Source of the DNA: DATBSL01 sp963729875 | GTDB lineage: Bacteria; Acidobacteriota; Vicinamibacteria; Fen-336 | DNA length: 64,000 bases | Reading direction: 5' to 3' | Assembly: GCA_963729875.1 (NCBI GenBank) | Contig: CAVSPR010000006.1 | Coordinates: 1 to 64,000 of the forward strand | Part shown: positions 9,713 through 18,208 of the stretch, piece by piece | Numbering within the stretch: the first letter of the stretch is position 1 | Layout of the letters: every line of letters begins with the position of its first letter | The notes under the pieces: model-generated | Databases searched by the model: none | Told to the model about the DNA's origin: nothing | Seen by the model: only the letters and a program-made list of their open reading frames with translations | Translations under genes and position numbers: made by a program

Positions 9713-10522
9713 ATGCGGGAGATCAGAGCCGGACTCGGCGGCGGGCGGCTGGCGACGGTGGCGGCGATCCTGCTGACGATGGCCGTGCCCACGTGGGCCC
9801 GGGCCCAGGGGAGGCCGACGGGCGCGATGGACGACCAGTGGCACTTCGACATCGCGCCCAACTTCTGGGCGACGGGCGTCCAGGGCGAGCTGACGGTCGC
9901 TGGCCTGCCGCCGGTCACCGTCGACGCGTCTTTCTCCGACATCCTCGAGAACGTCGACATCGGGCTCGCGGCGCGGTTCGAGGCGCGCAAGAACCGCTTC
10001 GGCTTCGGCACCGACCTCGTCTGGATGAACCTCGGCGCGACGGCGGTGGACACGCAGCTGGTGGACCTCACGGTGGACTTCCGGCAGCTCGTCGTCGAGG
10101 GCATCGGCTTCTACCGCGTGGCGAGCGGCGGGCGCGCGGACAACCCGGCCTACCTCGACGTGCTGGCGGGGGTCCGGTACATCACCTCGCGGACGCGGTT
10201 CAAGGGCGAGACCGCGGGCGGCGCCGCATACGGCACGGACTTCCAGGACACCGATTGGGTGGACGCTCTCGCCGGCGTCAAGTTCCACGCGCCGCTCGGC
10301 TCGAAAGTGTCGTTCCTGGGGCGGGCGGACGTCGCCGGCTTCGGCTCCAACGTCACCTGGAACCTCGAGGGCGACCTGGCCTTCCTGGCGTCCCCGCACT
10401 GGACGATCGGCGCGGGCTTCCGCTACATGGACATCGACTACGACGGGGGTGAGGGGATCGAGCGGAGGCAGATGGACCTCGCCTACGGTGGCCCGCGCGT
10501 GTGGTGCGCCTACTCCTGGTAG
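9713..10522 (+). CDS. outer-membrane beta-barrel protein
   Basis: 269 residues from ATG 9713, chosen over ATG 9683 because AGGAG lies about 10 bases before it. Signal peptide (TVAAILLTMAVPTWARAQ), then strands such as WHFDIAPNFWATGVQGELTV and WTIGAGFRYMDIDYD, ending in WCAYSW with a terminal aromatic as expected of barrels. YLDVLAGVRYITSRT is typical of small 8-stranded porin-like families. The function is unknown. Confidence 0.65.
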   Translation: MREIRAGLGGGRLATVAAILLTMAVPTWARAQGRPTGAMDDQWHFDIAPNFWATGVQGELTVAGLPPVTVDASFSDILENVDIGLAARFEARKNRFGFGTDLVWMNLGATAVDTQLVDLTVDFRQLVVEGIGFYRVASGGRADNPAYLDVLAGVRYITSRTRFKGETAGGAAYGTDFQDTDWVDALAGVKFHAPLGSKVSFLGRADVAGFGSNVTWNLEGDLAFLASPHWTIGAGFRYMDIDYDGGEGIERRQMDLAYGGPRVWCAYSW

Positions 10523-10575
10523 GCCCGCGCCGGACCGATCAACGGAGTGCTGTTCTCAGGAGGCAGAGAGCCGTC

Positions 10576-11118
10576 ATGAAGAAGACCCTGGCCGCACTGG
10601 CCGTGCTCGCCGTCCTGCCGCTCGTCGCGCGGGCCCAGAAGCCCGTCACCCGGACGGAGGCGATCGAGCTGACGACGAAGATCGAGGCGATCGACAAGAC
10701 CGCCCGTCTCCTCACCCTCAAGGACAAGGACGGCGCGACCGAGACCGTCTACTGCAGCCCGGAGGTGAAGCGGTTCGACGAGCTGAAGGTCGGCGACACC
10801 ATCACCTTCCGCTACTACGAGTCGATCGCCTTCGCCATCCGCAAGCCCGGCCAGCCGAGCGGGCTGCCGGCGCCGCCGGCCGGCACCTCGGTCACCCGGG
10901 GCGAGGGCTCCCGGCCCAGCGGGACCATCGCGAAGCAGGAGACCGCGACGGTCACGCTCAAGGCCATCGACGAGAAGGTCCCTTCGGTCACCGTCCTCAC
11001 CGAGGACGGGCGGACCGTGAGTTTCAAGGTCGAGGACAAGAAGAGGCTCGAAGGCGTGACGGTGGGCGACAAGGTGGAGATCACCTACACCGTGGCCGTC
11101 ATGATCAGCGTCAAGTGA
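10576..11118 (+). CDS. exported two-repeat OB-like hypothetical protein
   Basis: 180 residues. Signal peptide MKKTLAALAVLAVLPLVARAQ. The mature part contains two similar beta-rich halves: TTKIEAIDKTARLLTLKDKD with VKRFDELKVGDTITF, and TVTLKAIDEKVPSVTVLTED with KRLEGVTVGDKVEITYTVA. The duplicated 'L-G-V-G-D-x-I/V' turn suggests an OB-fold or CusF-like arrangement, but no metal ligands stand out. AGGAGG lies 11 bases before ATG. The next gene starts 50 bases downstream. Confidence 0.65.
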   Translation: MKKTLAALAVLAVLPLVARAQKPVTRTEAIELTTKIEAIDKTARLLTLKDKDGATETVYCSPEVKRFDELKVGDTITFRYYESIAFAIRKPGQPSGLPAPPAGTSVTRGEGSRPSGTIAKQETATVTLKAIDEKVPSVTVLTEDGRTVSFKVEDKKRLEGVTVGDKVEITYTVAVMISVK

Positions 11119-11167
11119 AAGTACGCCCCCACCGATGATGACGATCACAAGGAAAGAGAGGACGACG

Positions 11168-11806
11168 ATGGTTCGAAAGACGATTCTCACGGCGGCGCTG
11201 GTGGCCCTGGCCGCCGCCACGGCACAGGCGCAGGACCCGCGGGTGGAGCTCAGCGGCACGGCGGGCTGGACGTTCAGCGACGGGGTGAACGTCGGCACGA
11301 TCGACGAGTCGCCGATCCAGATCGGCCCCAAGGACGCGTTCTCGTGGGGCGCCCGCCTCGGCTTCAACGTGACGCCCAACGCCGAGATCGGGTTTCTGTT
11401 CGCCTCGCAGTCCACGGACCTCGAGGCCACCGGCGGCATCACCCGGACGATTCCGCAAACCGTCTACAACTACCACGGCTACTTCGCCTACAACTTCGGC
11501 GACTCGGACGCCTCGGTGCGGCCGTACTTCCTGGGCGGCATCGGCGCGACGCAGTACGGCTCGCTCGACACCGCCGCCGGGTCGATCGGCGGCGAGACTC
11601 AGTTCTCGAGCACCTGGGCGCTGGGCCTGAAGATGTTCCCGAGCCCGAAGTTCGGCCTCCGTCTCGAGACCCGCTGGACGCCCACCTACATCAAGACGGA
11701 CCCTGAGGGCTACTGGTGCGACCCCTACTGGGGCTGCTACACGGTCGGCGACGCGGAGTTCTCGAACCAGTTCGAGCTCTCCGGCGGCATCATCATCCGG
11801 TTCTAG
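11168..11806 (+). CDS. small outer-membrane beta-barrel (paralogue of the 50.3-kb gene)
   Basis: 212 residues: signal peptide to AQAQ, then RVELSGTAGWTFSDG, DAFSWGARLGFN, YNYHGYFAYNFG, DASVRPYFLGGIGATQYG, RWTPTYIKTD, WCDPYWGCY and a terminal IIRF. The pattern is an OmpA/OprF-type 8-stranded barrel ending in Phe. The same blocks occur in the protein at 50318-50986, so the two are clear paralogues. A GC-rich hairpin directly follows the stop. Role unknown, possibly structural or in small-molecule passage. Confidence 0.75.
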   Translation: MVRKTILTAALVALAAATAQAQDPRVELSGTAGWTFSDGVNVGTIDESPIQIGPKDAFSWGARLGFNVTPNAEIGFLFASQSTDLEATGGITRTIPQTVYNYHGYFAYNFGDSDASVRPYFLGGIGATQYGSLDTAAGSIGGETQFSSTWALGLKMFPSPKFGLRLETRWTPTYIKTDPEGYWCDPYWGCYTVGDAEFSNQFELSGGIIIRF

Positions 11807-11814
11807 GCCGGCCC

Positions 11815-11848
11815 GGGGGCGGGGCCGTCGGCGAACGGCACCGCCCCC
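11815..11848 (+). terminator. GC-rich hairpin after beta-barrel gene
   Basis: GGGGGCGG at 11815-11822 pairs with CCGCCCCC at 11841-11848, and inside it GCCGT pairs with ACGGC. It begins nine bases after the stop. There is no T-run, so it may stop transcription only weakly or protect the mRNA 3' end. Confidence 0.55.
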
Positions 11849-11969
11849 GCTGCCTCGCGCGCCTGGCGGTGCGGGGCGACGCCGCGGAGGTCGTTCGTGT
11901 GAGAGGATGAGGAAGTGAACCGCGATGTAGCTGCGGGCCACAGTGGGGCTTTTTCCCGAGGAGACGAAG

Positions 11970-12518
11970 ATGAAGCTGGTGAAGACGATGGTGCTTGCGG
12001 GCTTCGCCCTGGCTGTTGCGGGCGGGGCGTTGGCCCAGGACGTCACGGTCGACTTCGACAAGAACGTGAACTTTCTGGCGTTCAAGACGTTCAGCATCAA
12101 GCTCGGCACGGGGTGGGGCAACGAGTTCGCCGAGAAGCGGCTCATGGACGACCTCACGGCAGGCGTGAAGGCGAAGGGCTGGACGCTGGCGCCCGAGGGC
12201 AAGGCCGACGTCGAGTTCGTCGTGCACGGCGCGGGCGAGAAGAAGAAGGACCTCAACACCTTCTACTCCGGCATGGGCGGGTACGGCTACCGGGGCTGGG
12301 GCGGCATGGGCGGCACGGGCACGGCCACCACGACCGTCCACGAGTACCTGGTCGGCACGCTGGTCCTGGATCTCTTCGACGCGAAGTCGAAGGGCCTCGT
12401 CTGGCGCGGCATCGCCCAGGACGAGCTGTCGGACAAGGCCGAGAAGAATACCAAGAAGCGCGCGAAGGCGATCGAGAAGCTCTTCAAGGACTTCCCCCCG
12501 GGCAGCGTCAAGAAGTAG
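11970..12518 (+). CDS. DUF4136 exported (lipo)protein-like
   Basis: 182 residues. Signal peptide to ALAQ, then VTVDFDKNVNFLAFKTFS, the hallmark opening of DUF4136, followed by a Gly/Tyr-rich patch (SGMGGYGYRGWGGMGG) and VGTLVLDLFDAKSKGLVWRG with a Lys-rich end. The family occurs as periplasmic or lipid-anchored proteins of unknown function; here there is no lipobox Cys. ATG preceded by GAGGAG. A strong hairpin follows at 12526-12558. Confidence 0.75.
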   Translation: MKLVKTMVLAGFALAVAGGALAQDVTVDFDKNVNFLAFKTFSIKLGTGWGNEFAEKRLMDDLTAGVKAKGWTLAPEGKADVEFVVHGAGEKKKDLNTFYSGMGGYGYRGWGGMGGTGTATTTVHEYLVGTLVLDLFDAKSKGLVWRGIAQDELSDKAEKNTKKRAKAIEKLFKDFPPGSVKK

Positions 12519-12525
12519 CCTCTGA

Positions 12526-12558
12526 CCTCCCGCGCCGGGCGCAGCCGGGCGCGGGAGG
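12526..12558 (+). terminator. 11-bp perfect stem-loop after DUF4136 gene
   Basis: CCTCCCGCGCC at 12526-12536 pairs exactly with GGCGCGGGAGG at 12548-12558 around an 11-base loop. It starts eight bases after the stop codon. It lacks a T-run; termination or 3'-end stabilisation is inferred. Confidence 0.6.
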
Positions 12559-12608
12559 GACGGCGCCTGCTGGCTGCGACCGTCCTTTTCGCCCAGCGGG
12601 GTTGAGGC

Positions 12609-13448
12609 GTGAGTTCCATCGGAGGACACCAGGCGAGGACGAGAGCGCTGGGCGGAGGGCTGGCGCTGGCCCTCCTCCTGGGCTTCACACCGGCCGCCGG
12701 GGCCTCGGACGCGCCTGCGGTGGCGGCTGGCCCGGTGCCGGCGGCGGACGAAGGGGTTCGCGCCGACGGCCGGCGGACGATGAGCCGGCTGCCGGCGAAC
12801 CTCGGCCGGGGGATCGTCGGGGTCTTCCACGGGGACAACCTGGTCCCCTTCCTGGTCGGCGGCACCACCGCGGCTGGCGCCTCGTTCTTCGACGAGGACG
12901 TGCGGGGAAGCCTCCAGGCGACCACGCTGGACTGGGGCGACGCCCTCGAGACCGGGGCCGGCCCCGTCTGGAGCACGGTCTTCGTCGCGGGCATGTTCAC
13001 CGCGGGCCGCCTCTCCGACGGCTCACGCTTCCGGGCGATGACCTACGACATGCTCGACGCCGCCGTCGTCAACTTCGGCTACACCGAGCTCGTCAAGGTC
13101 GTGGTGGGGCGGGAGCGGCCCAACCAGGAGGACGACAAGTCGTTCCCGTCGGGGCACACCTCGAACGCCTTCGCCCTGGCCGCGGTGGCCGAGCGGCACT
13201 ACGGGTGGAAGGTCGGCGTCCCCGCCTACCTGCTGGCCGGACTCGTCGGCGCCTCTCGCCTCGAGCAGGACAAGCACTACCTGAGCGACGTCGTGGCGGG
13301 CGCGGCGCTCGGCTACATCGTGGCCCGCACCGTGGTGCGCGTGAACGGCCGCCCGGTCGAGGGCGAACCGCGTCGGGGAGCGGCGCTGAGCGTGGCCCCG
13401 ATCGTGGCCCGCCACGCCCGCGGCGTGCAGATGTCGGTCGCTTTCTAG
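12609..13448 (+). CDS. PAP2-family phosphatase (lipid phosphatase-like)
   Basis: 279 residues. After a signal-like N-terminus all three PAP2 signatures are present: KVVVGRERP, SFPSGHTS and SRLEQDKHYLSD (SR-x5-H-x3-D). These form the vanadium-haloperoxidase-type phosphatase site that removes phosphate from lipid or isoprenoid phosphates on the periplasmic side. The presence of a full motif set argues that it is active; the substrate is not determined. GTG start; only GGTTGAGG is near it. The C-terminal tail ends VQMSVAF, an unusual Phe-ended tail that could mean outer-membrane association. Confidence 0.8.
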   Translation: MSSIGGHQARTRALGGGLALALLLGFTPAAGASDAPAVAAGPVPAADEGVRADGRRTMSRLPANLGRGIVGVFHGDNLVPFLVGGTTAAGASFFDEDVRGSLQATTLDWGDALETGAGPVWSTVFVAGMFTAGRLSDGSRFRAMTYDMLDAAVVNFGYTELVKVVVGRERPNQEDDKSFPSGHTSNAFALAAVAERHYGWKVGVPAYLLAGLVGASRLEQDKHYLSDVVAGAALGYIVARTVVRVNGRPVEGEPRRGAALSVAPIVARHARGVQMSVAF

Positions 13449-13489
13449 GAAGACGCACGCCCTCTTCGGGGCTGACGAAGGAGACATCG

Positions 13490-14020
13490 ATGAACATGAC
13501 TGCCCTGGCGCTGGCGGCCCTCGCCGTTCCCGCCCAGATCCCGAAGGAGCCCGCCAAGGACCTCTTCATGCACTTCCTGAAGGCGCCCGGCGTCGAGGTG
13601 CGCTTCGTGGACTACCACTGGAACCAGACCCTCTTCGACGCCATGGAGAAGGGGGACCCCAACGTCCCCGAGGCCCGGCGCAACTGGGTGATCGCGCGCG
13701 TCACCCTCGACCAGCGCCCGCTGAGGCTGCAGGGCGCGGTGCTGCCGGTGGGGACCTACGCGCTCGCGTGGTGGCCCAACCTCGACGGGAAGGGCATGAC
13801 GATCGAGATGCGCCGCGTGGACATGCGCGAGGTGTTCCCGGACGTGAACGCGATCGCCCCCGCTCCGCGTGGGGAGACGATCTACAGGGGAAAGGCGCTG
13901 TTCGAGAAGACCAGCCCCTTCGTGGAGCGGTTCGATGCCACGCTGGGCGAGGAGGGGGGCACGATCACCCTGGCCATCCGCTACGGCGACCGCCGGCTGC
14001 TCGTGCCGCTCGTGCGCTGA
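13490..14020 (+). CDS. exported DUF2911-like hypothetical protein
   Basis: 176 residues; short hydrophobic N-terminus (MTALALAALAVPAQ) and a beta-rich domain. LQGAVLPVGTYALAWWPN resembles the 'P-x-G-x-Y-x-L' core of DUF2911, but the overall match is partial, so the family call is tentative. The end RYGDRRLLVPLVR is also typical of that beta-sandwich. AAGGAG lies seven bases before ATG. It is closely followed by the ion-channel gene. Confidence 0.5.
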   Translation: MNMTALALAALAVPAQIPKEPAKDLFMHFLKAPGVEVRFVDYHWNQTLFDAMEKGDPNVPEARRNWVIARVTLDQRPLRLQGAVLPVGTYALAWWPNLDGKGMTIEMRRVDMREVFPDVNAIAPAPRGETIYRGKALFEKTSPFVERFDATLGEEGGTITLAIRYGDRRLLVPLVR

Positions 14021-14033
14021 CGGGGGGCGAGGC

Positions 14034-15146
14034 ATGACGATGGCGCGGTGGCGCGCGGGCGTACTCGGGCTGCTGGCGGGCGCCTTTGCGCTGCTCGGGG
14101 GCGGGTTGGCCCCGGCGTCCCCGGGGGAGCCTCCGGCCGACGTGGCGGCCGATCTGGAGAGGCTGGCGGTGCCCCGGTCCGGCGCGGCCTGTCCCGACCC
14201 CGCGGCCTACTCCCTCGCTCGTCCCGACCCGGCCGCAGGGCCAACCGTCGTCGGGCTGGGGATCTTCTTCCAGGACGTGGCCTCCCTGAGCGACGTCGAC
14301 CAGACCGTGGACGCGGACGTCCTGGTGGTGGCGCGCTGGCGCGACCCGCGGCTGGCGGATCCGGGCCGGGGCGACGCCGCCGCCGAGTGCCCGGTGCCGG
14401 ACGGCCGGCTGTGGATCCCCGCGCTCGAGCCGGAGAACCTGCGGGGACGGCAGGCGTTCTACCCCACGCGGTTCCTCGTGGACGGGAGGGGAGTCGTCAC
14501 CTACGCTCGTCGCCTGTGGGTCAAGCTCGCCTACCCGCTGGACTTCCGCGACTTCCCGCTCGACCGGCATCGCTGGAAGGTCACCGTGTGGCCTGTCGTG
14601 TCCCGCACCGACGAGATCGTCTTCCACCCCCTCGGGCGCGTGACGGGGACGAACGAGCGCCTGTCCATCCAGGGCTGGCACGTCGGGGAGCCCCGAGCCG
14701 CGGCGAGCGCGGGGCCGCGAGTCGCTCGGCCCGGCTCCTTCGCCCGCTTCGACGTGGAGCTGCCCCTCGAGCGGAACTGGAGCTACCATGCCTGGAAGCT
14801 CGGCGTACCCCTCACGCTGATCGTCCTCATGGCCTACGGCGTGTACTTCATCCCGGCCTCGGCGGTGCCGCAGCAGATCGGCCTGGGGATGACGGCCATG
14901 CTGACTCTCATCGCCTACATGCTGACCCTCGGCGGCACGCTTCCCCGCATCTCCTACCTGACCCGGGCGGATCGCTTCTTCGTCGGCTCCGCCATCCTCG
15001 TCTTCCTGGGCCTCGTGAAGGCGGTGGCGGCCATCGCGGTCGCGCAGAGGCCGGCGGCCGGCCTCTTCGACCGGGTGAACCGGTGGGGCCGGTGGCTCTT
15101 CCCCCTCGCCATGCTCGCGAACTTCGCCCTTGCGTTCCTCTTCTGA
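14034..15146 (+). CDS. pentameric ligand-gated ion channel (Cys-loop receptor superfamily, prokaryotic type)
   Basis: 370 residues. Signal peptide, then a beta-sandwich ligand-binding domain (about 35-250) with SDVDQTVDADVLVVARWRDP and LWIPALEPENLRG, and four C-terminal helices: M1 with a conserved Pro (KLGVPLTLIVLMAYGVYFI), M2 lining the pore (IGLGMTAMLTLIAYMLTL), then LPRISYLTRADRFF leading to M3, and M4 (LFPLAMLANFALAFLF). This is the architecture of GLIC/ELIC channels, which lack the disulphide of animal receptors. It should form a homopentamer in the inner membrane. The ligand and ion choice cannot be read from sequence. Confidence 0.85.
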   Translation: MTMARWRAGVLGLLAGAFALLGGGLAPASPGEPPADVAADLERLAVPRSGAACPDPAAYSLARPDPAAGPTVVGLGIFFQDVASLSDVDQTVDADVLVVARWRDPRLADPGRGDAAAECPVPDGRLWIPALEPENLRGRQAFYPTRFLVDGRGVVTYARRLWVKLAYPLDFRDFPLDRHRWKVTVWPVVSRTDEIVFHPLGRVTGTNERLSIQGWHVGEPRAAASAGPRVARPGSFARFDVELPLERNWSYHAWKLGVPLTLIVLMAYGVYFIPASAVPQQIGLGMTAMLTLIAYMLTLGGTLPRISYLTRADRFFVGSAILVFLGLVKAVAAIAVAQRPAAGLFDRVNRWGRWLFPLAMLANFALAFLF

Positions 15147-15177
15147 CCCCCGACCCGCTCCGAAGCACGATGCAGCA

Positions 15178-16404
15178 ATGCCTGAGGCCATCTGCGGCGT
15201 CAGGGGTCGCCGGGGAGCCCCGCTCGCCGTGGCGCTCGCGCTCTCCGCAGCCGGCGTCGCCGGCGCGCAGGCACTCGCGCCGCTTCGGCCCGCCGCCTCC
15301 CGCCTGGCCGCCGCCCCGGCGGCCCTCCAGCAGGGGCTGCGGGAGGACCCCCTCACCTACTTCCGCTTCCTGAACACGGACTGGGCGGCCAGGGTCTGCG
15401 AAGCCTTCCGGGAGGACCTCCCCGCGCTGCCCACCGCGATCCTCCACGGCGACGCGCACCTCGAGCAGTACGCGCTCACGGCGACCGCCCACGGCCTCGA
15501 CGACTTCGACGACGCCGCCCACGGCCCCTCCGTGATCGATCTCGTGCGGTTCCTGGGCTCCGTCGACCTCGTCGCCCGCCGCCGGGGCTGGACGGCCGAC
15601 CGCGAGCGGGTCTTCGACCGGTTCTTCGACGGCTACTCGCGGGCCCTCGCGGACCCGGCCTACCAGCCGGCGGAGCCGGCGGTGGTGGCGCGGCTGCGCG
15701 CCCGGCCGCGGAAGACGCGGCCGGAGTTCCTGGCGTGGGGCGAGTCGCTCATGCAGGCGACGACGGCCCGGCAGCGGCAGAACGCCGAGCGGTCGCTGCA
15801 GCTCGTCGAGACCTTCGTGCGGGAGCTGCGGCCCGAGATCCCGGCCGGCTACTTCGGGCTGAAGCGCGGCGGCTGGCTGCGGATGGGGGTGGGAAGCGCC
15901 CTCGCCCCGAAGGCCCTCGTGCGGATCGAGGGGCCCTCTCCGGCGCCCGAGGACGACGTCCTGCTCGAGGCCAAGCAGCTGAGCCGGCTCGAGGGCGTGC
16001 CCTGCGTGCAGGTGCCGCTCTCCGGCGAGGCCTTCCGGGTGATCGCGGCGGCCGAGCAGATCGGCCGCCTACGTCACGGCATCCTGCTCGTGGCGCCGCG
16101 CCACGAGGACCTGGGCCCCGACGTGCGGGACTGGTGGGTGCGCACGTGGGACGAGACCTACGTGGAGATGGCGGTCGCGGACCTCGCTTCGCCGGACGAG
16201 CTCGCCGAGGTCGCCCACGACGTCGGGGCGCAGCTCGGCTCGGCCAACCTGCGGCACTCGATCCCCCTCCTCGAGGCGCAGCTGAGGCGCGCCGAGCTCG
16301 CCGCGGTGAGGAGGCTCGACCCGCGCATCCGCGCGACGGCCCGCCGGCTCGTCGACGAGCTGCTCGCCGGGTGGGAGGAGTGGCGCGCATCGCGCGGTCC
16401 GTGA
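15178..16404 (+). CDS. DUF2252 family protein with N-terminal signal-like segment
   Basis: 408 residues from ATG 15178. ILHGDAHLEQYALT and DDFDDAAHGPSVIDLVRFLGS match DUF2252, a family with similarity to aminoglycoside-phosphotransferase/kinase folds (HGDxHxxN-like loop and DFD). Gln replaces the usual Asn in HLEQY. The first 35 residues (GAPLAVALALSAAGVAGAQ) look like a signal peptide, odd for a kinase-like protein. Function unknown. The stop overlaps a possible GTG start of the SulP gene. Confidence 0.75.
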   Translation: MPEAICGVRGRRGAPLAVALALSAAGVAGAQALAPLRPAASRLAAAPAALQQGLREDPLTYFRFLNTDWAARVCEAFREDLPALPTAILHGDAHLEQYALTATAHGLDDFDDAAHGPSVIDLVRFLGSVDLVARRRGWTADRERVFDRFFDGYSRALADPAYQPAEPAVVARLRARPRKTRPEFLAWGESLMQATTARQRQNAERSLQLVETFVRELRPEIPAGYFGLKRGGWLRMGVGSALAPKALVRIEGPSPAPEDDVLLEAKQLSRLEGVPCVQVPLSGEAFRVIAAAEQIGRLRHGILLVAPRHEDLGPDVRDWWVRTWDETYVEMAVADLASPDELAEVAHDVGAQLGSANLRHSIPLLEAQLRRAELAAVRRLDPRIRATARRLVDELLAGWEEWRASRGP

Positions 16405-16409
16405 TCCCC

Positions 16410-18134
16410 ATGGACCTGAGGCCAAACCCGGCATCCCCGACCAGCGGCGCGCAGTGGCTCCCGGCCCTGGGTTGGCTTCGCCCCTACGACCGGACCTGGC
16501 TCCGGGGGGACGTGGTCGCCGGCCTGACCGCAGCGGCGGTGGTCGTCCCCCAGGCGATGGCCTATGGCGCGATCGCGGGGCTGCCCCTGGAAGTGGGTCT
16601 CTACACCGCGTTCGTGCCGCTGGTGGTGTATGCGGTCATGGGGACGTCCCGTCCACTGAGCGTGACCACCACCTCGACGATCGCGATCCTGACCGCCGGC
16701 GCCCTGCAGCCGGTCCTCCCCGGCGGCTCCAGCGAGGCGCTGGTCTCGGGGGCCGCGACCCTGGCGGTCCTGGTGGGAGCCATCCTCCTGCTCGCGTCGC
16801 TTCTTCGCCTCGGAGTCGTCGCGAGCCTCATCTCGGAGCCGGTCCTGATCGGGTTCAAGGCGGGCGTCGGGCTGACCATCGTGCTCGACCAGGTTCCGAG
16901 GCTGCTCGGAGTGCACGTCGACAAAGGCCATTTCCTCCACAACGTCGTCTCGATCGTGGACCACATCCCCCAGGCATCGGTGCCGACGGTGCTGCTGGCC
17001 GTGGCGCTGCTGGGCGTGCAGCTCGGCCTGCAGCGGTTCCTCCCCCGCGTGCCGGCGTCCCTCGTGACGGTGGCCGCGGGGATCACCGCGGCGACCCTGG
17101 CCGGCCTCCAGCGCGCGGGAGTCGAGCTGGTGGGAGAAGTCAAGGCCGGCCTGCCGCCCTTCGCCCTCCCGGACACGTCGCTCTTCGCGGACCTGTGGCC
17201 CGCCGCCATCGGGATCGCGCTCATGAGCTTCGTCGAGTCGGTGGCCGCGGGCCGGGCGTTCCGCGGGGCGAACGAGCCGCAGCCGCAAGCCAACCGGGAA
17301 CTGCTGGCGCTCGGCCTGACCAACGCCATCGGCGGCTGCTTCCACAACCTGCCCTCGGGCGGCGGGACCTCGCAGACGGCCGTCAACCGCCGGGCGGGCG
17401 CCCGCAGCCAGATCGCGGGCCTGGTGACGGCGGCAGGGGTCCTGGCCGTCCTGTTCTTCCTCGCCCCCCTGGTCCACCTCATGCCCCAGGCCGCACTCGC
17501 GGTGGTGGTCGTGGTGCCGTGCGCGGGGATGATTCGTGTCCGGGAGTTCCGCGCCGTCCAGCAGACCCGGCTCATGGAATTCAGCTGGGCCCTGTCCGCG
17601 CTGGCCGGCGTGGTGCTGGTGGGCACGCTGCGCGGGATCCTCGTGGCCGTGGTCCTGTCGCTGCTGGCGCTCGTGTACCACGCCAGCCGCTGGCCCGTGT
17701 TCGTCCTCGGGCGAAAGCCCGGGACCGACGTGTTCCGGCCGCGGTCCCCGGAGCATCCCGGGGACGAGTCCTTCCCCGGGCTGTTGCTGCTCAAGACCGA
17801 AGGAATGGTGCATTTCGCCAACGCCCAGCGGATCGTGAGCCTGATGGAGCCCCTCATCCAGGAGCACGAGCCGCGGGTGGTGGTCCTGGACTGCAGTGCG
17901 ATACCGGACCTGGAGTACACGGCGCTCAAGGTCCTGAGCGAGGCGGAGGGACAGCTGCGGCAGTCCGGGATCAGCCTGTGGCTGGCGGGACTGAATCCCG
18001 AGCCGCTGCGACTGGTGCAGCGGTCCGCGCTGGGGAGGACGCTGGGCCGCCCGCGGATGCACTTCAACCTCGAGCAGGCCGTCGAGAGCTTCCTGAAGCA
18101 ATCGGACCATTCCGCCCCGGGACGAACGGGATGA
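16410..18134 (+). CDS. SulP-family anion transporter with STAS domain
   Basis: 574 residues from ATG 16410; a GTG at 16401 overlapping the upstream stop is an alternative. The N-terminal part has SulP hallmarks (DVVAGLTAAAVVVPQAMAY, GLYTAFVPLVVYAVMGTSR, SGGGTSQTAVNRRAGARSQ) with 12-14 membrane segments. A C-terminal STAS domain (about 460-570) contains VVVLDCSAIPDLEYTALKVL. Such carriers move sulfate, bicarbonate or dicarboxylates. A second SulP lies at 29.4 kb and a carbonic anhydrase at 24.4 kb, which makes bicarbonate a fair guess. Confidence 0.85.
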   Translation: MDLRPNPASPTSGAQWLPALGWLRPYDRTWLRGDVVAGLTAAAVVVPQAMAYGAIAGLPLEVGLYTAFVPLVVYAVMGTSRPLSVTTTSTIAILTAGALQPVLPGGSSEALVSGAATLAVLVGAILLLASLLRLGVVASLISEPVLIGFKAGVGLTIVLDQVPRLLGVHVDKGHFLHNVVSIVDHIPQASVPTVLLAVALLGVQLGLQRFLPRVPASLVTVAAGITAATLAGLQRAGVELVGEVKAGLPPFALPDTSLFADLWPAAIGIALMSFVESVAAGRAFRGANEPQPQANRELLALGLTNAIGGCFHNLPSGGGTSQTAVNRRAGARSQIAGLVTAAGVLAVLFFLAPLVHLMPQAALAVVVVVPCAGMIRVREFRAVQQTRLMEFSWALSALAGVVLVGTLRGILVAVVLSLLALVYHASRWPVFVLGRKPGTDVFRPRSPEHPGDESFPGLLLLKTEGMVHFANAQRIVSLMEPLIQEHEPRVVVLDCSAIPDLEYTALKVLSEAEGQLRQSGISLWLAGLNPEPLRLVQRSALGRTLGRPRMHFNLEQAVESFLKQSDHSAPGRTG

Positions 18135-18151
18135 GGGCGGCCATCCGCCTC

Positions 18152-18182
18152 TTGCGCGGTGACACCCCCGGGGTGCTAACCT
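18152..18182 (+). promoter_or_regulatory. candidate sigma-70 promoter with palindromic spacer
   Basis: TTGCGC at 18152-18157 and TAACCT at 18177-18182 are separated by 19 bases, and CACCCCCGGGGTG, nearly palindromic, sits in the spacer. It is 27 bases upstream of the ATG of the beta-barrel gene at 18209. The long spacer and repeat suggest a regulated promoter; call by eye only. Confidence 0.3.
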
Positions 18183-18208
18183 CGACATCGATTCAAGGAG
18201 TGGATCTC

